The notes beneath the pieces were generated by a model. The model searched no databases and was not told the origin of the DNA. It saw only the letters and a list, made by a program, of their open reading frames with translations. Below, piece by piece: positions 61,788-64,000 of a DNA stretch of 64,000 bases. Position numbers and translations under genes: made by a program. The number at the start of each line of letters is the position of its first letter. Position 1 is the first letter of the stretch. The stretch lies in NCBI GenBank assembly GCA_934167175.1, contig CAKPKF010000004.1, positions 20,604-84,603 of the forward strand, read 5' to 3'. Source of the DNA: an uncultured Clostridia bacterium (GTDB lineage Bacteria > Bacillota > Clostridia > TANB77 > CAG-508).

Positions 61788-63549
61788 AGAAAATAAAAAT
61801 TTATTATTGGAATTTATTTTTAGTGTAATAGTAGTAAAAATGATAATAGGATTATTCGGGTTAAAAAATAATTCTGTTTATGTAGTAATAGCAGTTTCAA
61901 TAATAATGTTTTTAATTGAGAGATTAATAAAAAATAAAGAATATTTGAAAAATAAATTAGAAGTTATATTATTAACAAGTTATGCATTAATAATATCTAC
62001 AGTCATTATTATTCAAAGTAAAATAACTTTTAATGGTGAAGTAGGATTAAATTATTTAGAAAACACATTTTCAAGTTTTGAGTTATTAGATATTTTAAGG
62101 TTACTAGTAATGTTTGTAATTATTTTACTAGTAACTTGGAATTTAGGAATATGGTTTGGAAAAACAAAATTTTCAATATTAAATACAATATCCAAGGAAA
62201 AACTTACAACAAAAAATGCAATAAAATACTGGGGAATATTTACTGCTTTTATAGCTATACCATATTTCTTATACTTATTAACTTATGCACCAGGGGCAGT
62301 TCTGGGAGATTCGTTGACATCTATAGTACAAGGTATGGGAGATGCACCATTTAATAATCACCATCCTGTTTTGTATTCTATATTTGTTGGATTTTTTATG
62401 AGAATAGGAAAAGCATTAAATAGCAATAATATAGGAACTATGTTATATTCAACAGCGCAATTATTAATCATATCAGGAATTATAGGATATTTTTTAGTTT
62501 GGTTAAGAAAATATAATGTTAAAAATAAATATATATTATTAACATATTTGTTTTTTATTGCAAACACTATATTTGCTTCTTATGCAATTATTATGTGGAA
62601 AGATCCACTATTCTGTGGTTTTGTGTTTTTAATGACTTTATTTTTATTTGACATTATTAATAAAAATGGAGAACCATTAAAGAATTTCTATGGAATTTTC
62701 AAATTTGTAATATTAAGTATATTAATTGCATTCTTTAGAAATAACGGAATTTATATAGTAATAGGTATATATATAGCATTATTAATTTGGTCTCGAAAAA
62801 AATTAATAGTATTTAACATTGTAAATACTGTTACGGTAATTGCAATAATTGTTATACAGGGACCAGTATATACTAAGCTTGGAATTATATCTCCAACGGA
62901 AGAAGCTCTTGCAATACCTATGCAACAAATAGCAAGGACAATTGCTTATGATGGAAACATAACACAAGAACAAGAAGAATTTTTGCGTAAAATACTACCA
63001 ATTGAAAAATGGAAAAATAAATATGAACCATGTGTGGTTGATTCAATAAAATGGGATCCAGAATTTAATAAAACTTTTTTAACAGAAAACAAAGGTGAAT
63101 TTTTAAAAATTTGGGCACAAATGCTACAAAATAATTTTAAAGAATATGTTAAAGCATACTTAATGGATACGTATGGATTTTGGAGTATTGAAACAAAAAA
63201 TAAGTATGGATTTGTGGATACATATATTATAAAAAATGATTTTGGTATTGAAAGAAAAGATTGTATTAAAAATTTAACAGGAAAATCAATAGAAAATTTA
63301 TTTACAAAACCAGATTTCCTTGGCTCAGGTACATTATTATGGATTATAGTATTATCAGCTGTTTTATTATTAATAAAGCACCAGCAAAAGTATATTTTTG
63401 TATTATTGCCTTGTATAATCAGTTGGTTATCTATTATGGTTGCAACTCCAGTTGCATTTAGTTTAAGATATGTATTTATGATTGTATATACATTGCCATT
63501 AATAATTATGTTGCCTTTTATAGCAAAAGAAATTAATAAAAAACAGTAG
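61771..63549 (+). CDS. DUF6020-type polytopic membrane protein
   Basis: 592 residues, ~13 helices. YAPGAVLGDSLTSIVQGMG and NNHHPVLYSIFVGFFMRIG form the characteristic first outer loop of DUF6020 proteins, which look like GT-C transferases. A soluble segment near residues 380-490 contains PTEEALAIPMQQIART. GGAGG is present within the preceding gene end. Last gene of the operon. Confidence 0.8.
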   Translation: MKPIIKENKNLLLEFIFSVIVVKMIIGLFGLKNNSVYVVIAVSIIMFLIERLIKNKEYLKNKLEVILLTSYALIISTVIIIQSKITFNGEVGLNYLENTFSSFELLDILRLLVMFVIILLVTWNLGIWFGKTKFSILNTISKEKLTTKNAIKYWGIFTAFIAIPYFLYLLTYAPGAVLGDSLTSIVQGMGDAPFNNHHPVLYSIFVGFFMRIGKALNSNNIGTMLYSTAQLLIISGIIGYFLVWLRKYNVKNKYILLTYLFFIANTIFASYAIIMWKDPLFCGFVFLMTLFLFDIINKNGEPLKNFYGIFKFVILSILIAFFRNNGIYIVIGIYIALLIWSRKKLIVFNIVNTVTVIAIIVIQGPVYTKLGIISPTEEALAIPMQQIARTIAYDGNITQEQEEFLRKILPIEKWKNKYEPCVVDSIKWDPEFNKTFLTENKGEFLKIWAQMLQNNFKEYVKAYLMDTYGFWSIETKNKYGFVDTYIIKNDFGIERKDCIKNLTGKSIENLFTKPDFLGSGTLLWIIVLSAVLLLIKHQQKYIFVLLPCIISWLSIMVATPVAFSLRYVFMIVYTLPLIIMLPFIAKEINKKQ

Positions 63550-63576
63550 CTAAAATAAATATTAATTGAATATGTA

Positions 63577-63618
63577 AAAAGTCAGTAGCAAAGATAGAAA
63601 CTATGTTATTGGCTTTTT
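63577..63618 (+). terminator. Terminator of the polysaccharide operon
   Basis: AAGTCAGTAGCA pairs (with G-T pairs) with TGTTATTGGCTT and is followed by TTTTT. The remaining ~220 bases before 63844 hold no gene that I can see, only a possible weak promoter with TATAAT at 63824. Confidence 0.7.
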
Positions 63619-63843
63619 TATATGTTAGAAAAGTAAGAATGATTTTCCAAATATATAAATCTTTGCACTTGAACAAAATTGCTGAAATTTTTTTATTTTT
63701 AAGATAGCTAAAAAAGTAGAGTAAAGACTGAATTTTGTAATTTTCAGATTTGTTTTTTATGATTAAAAAATCAGTATAAAAATATTGTAAAAAAGTAATT
63801 GGAATGGTATACTAATTTTGAAATATAATACGAGGAGGAAAAA

Positions 63844-64000
63844 ATGGTAAATAAGAAAAACACAAGAAAAATATTAATTCTTATAATGGTAGTAATACTG
63901 TTACTAGTGCTAAGTAATTTTGTAATAGCTGATGAAAAAATAGAGGATTTAAAAGTAAGAGTGGAATATGAATATAATGAAGAAAGCAACACAGTAACAG
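63844..64000 (+). CDS. Secreted protein, 5' part only
   Basis: ATG 63844 follows GAGGAGG. The first 52 codons give a classical signal peptide: MVNKKNTRK, then a hydrophobic core ILILIMVVILLLVLSNF and VIADE. A charged mature region starts EKIEDLKVRVEYEYNEESNT. The gene runs off the window, so no function is assigned. Confidence 0.7.
   Translation, partial: MVNKKNTRKILILIMVVILLLVLSNFVIADEKIEDLKVRVEYEYNEESNTVT

Noticed and set aside
1..64000. CRISPR arrays, rRNA genes, insertion sequences with a DDE transposase
   Set aside because: No spaced direct repeats, rRNA signatures or transposase motifs were seen. The only recombinase is the serine enzyme at 44832.

Overview
The window is about 64 kb of very AT-rich DNA with strong Shine-Dalgarno sites, TTGNNN-17-TATAAT promoters and intrinsic terminators. 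It carries sporulation genes (sigH, sigK, cotJA/B/C) together with a T-box leader, a yybP-ykoY riboswitch, 6S RNA, WhiA, RqcH, YqeK and a two-gene SufCB system. This fits an anaerobic, spore-forming, low-GC Clostridia-type Bacillota, probably uncultured; I cannot name a species.

Layout. 1-4.4 kb: coiled-coil protein, deoB, tRNA-Leu, small proteins, Sir2 deacylase. 4.4-12.1 kb: long glutamine synthetase (minus), an anchored protein, a Mn riboswitch with its P-type ATPase, rqcH (minus). 12.1-19.3 kb: sigH, tRNA-Thr, zinc-ribbon and pilin-like proteins, a DnaB-like ATPase, yqeK, ychF, pgi. 19.3-30.1 kb: an accessory island of unrecognised proteins around an 1108-aa helical protein and two NACHT NTPases, one with a HEPN-type RxxxxH motif. 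30.1-41.8 kb: T-box/thrS, DUF368 protein, sigK, O-antigen-ligase-like protein, 6S RNA, prmC-whiA-hemW, sufCB. 42.0-46.8 kb: the cotJABC spore-coat operon, interrupted inside cotJB by a ~3.84 kb serine-recombinase element. 46.8-63.5 kb: a surface-polysaccharide operon (glycosyltransferases, Wzm/Wzt-type ABC exporter, WbdD-like capping protein, polytopic membrane proteins).

Main observation. In every recognisable coding region I scanned, the codon CGG occurs in frame only six times (7612, 19516, 33064 on the minus strand, 33939, 46622, 59802). At all six the reading frame breaks and is restored by skipping exactly one base, the C, so that CGGN is read as a GGA or GGT glycine codon. The affected genes are a P-type ATPase, a small membrane protein, a DUF368 protein, sigma-K, CotJC and a glycosyltransferase. 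Dozens of out-of-frame CGG trinucleotides lie in the same genes, so the avoidance acts on codons, not on base composition. The simplest reading is that CGG has no ordinary decoding in this organism and acts as a +1 frameshift (or four-base glycine) signal.

Second observation. Removing the DNA between two CCATGGG copies (42668 and 46512) rebuilds a normal cotJB C-terminus, with its stop codon overlapping the cotJC start. This looks like a skin-like intervening element in a spore-coat operon. It carries a large serine recombinase, a Nudix hydrolase and a Spo0A-like regulator broken by an amber codon.
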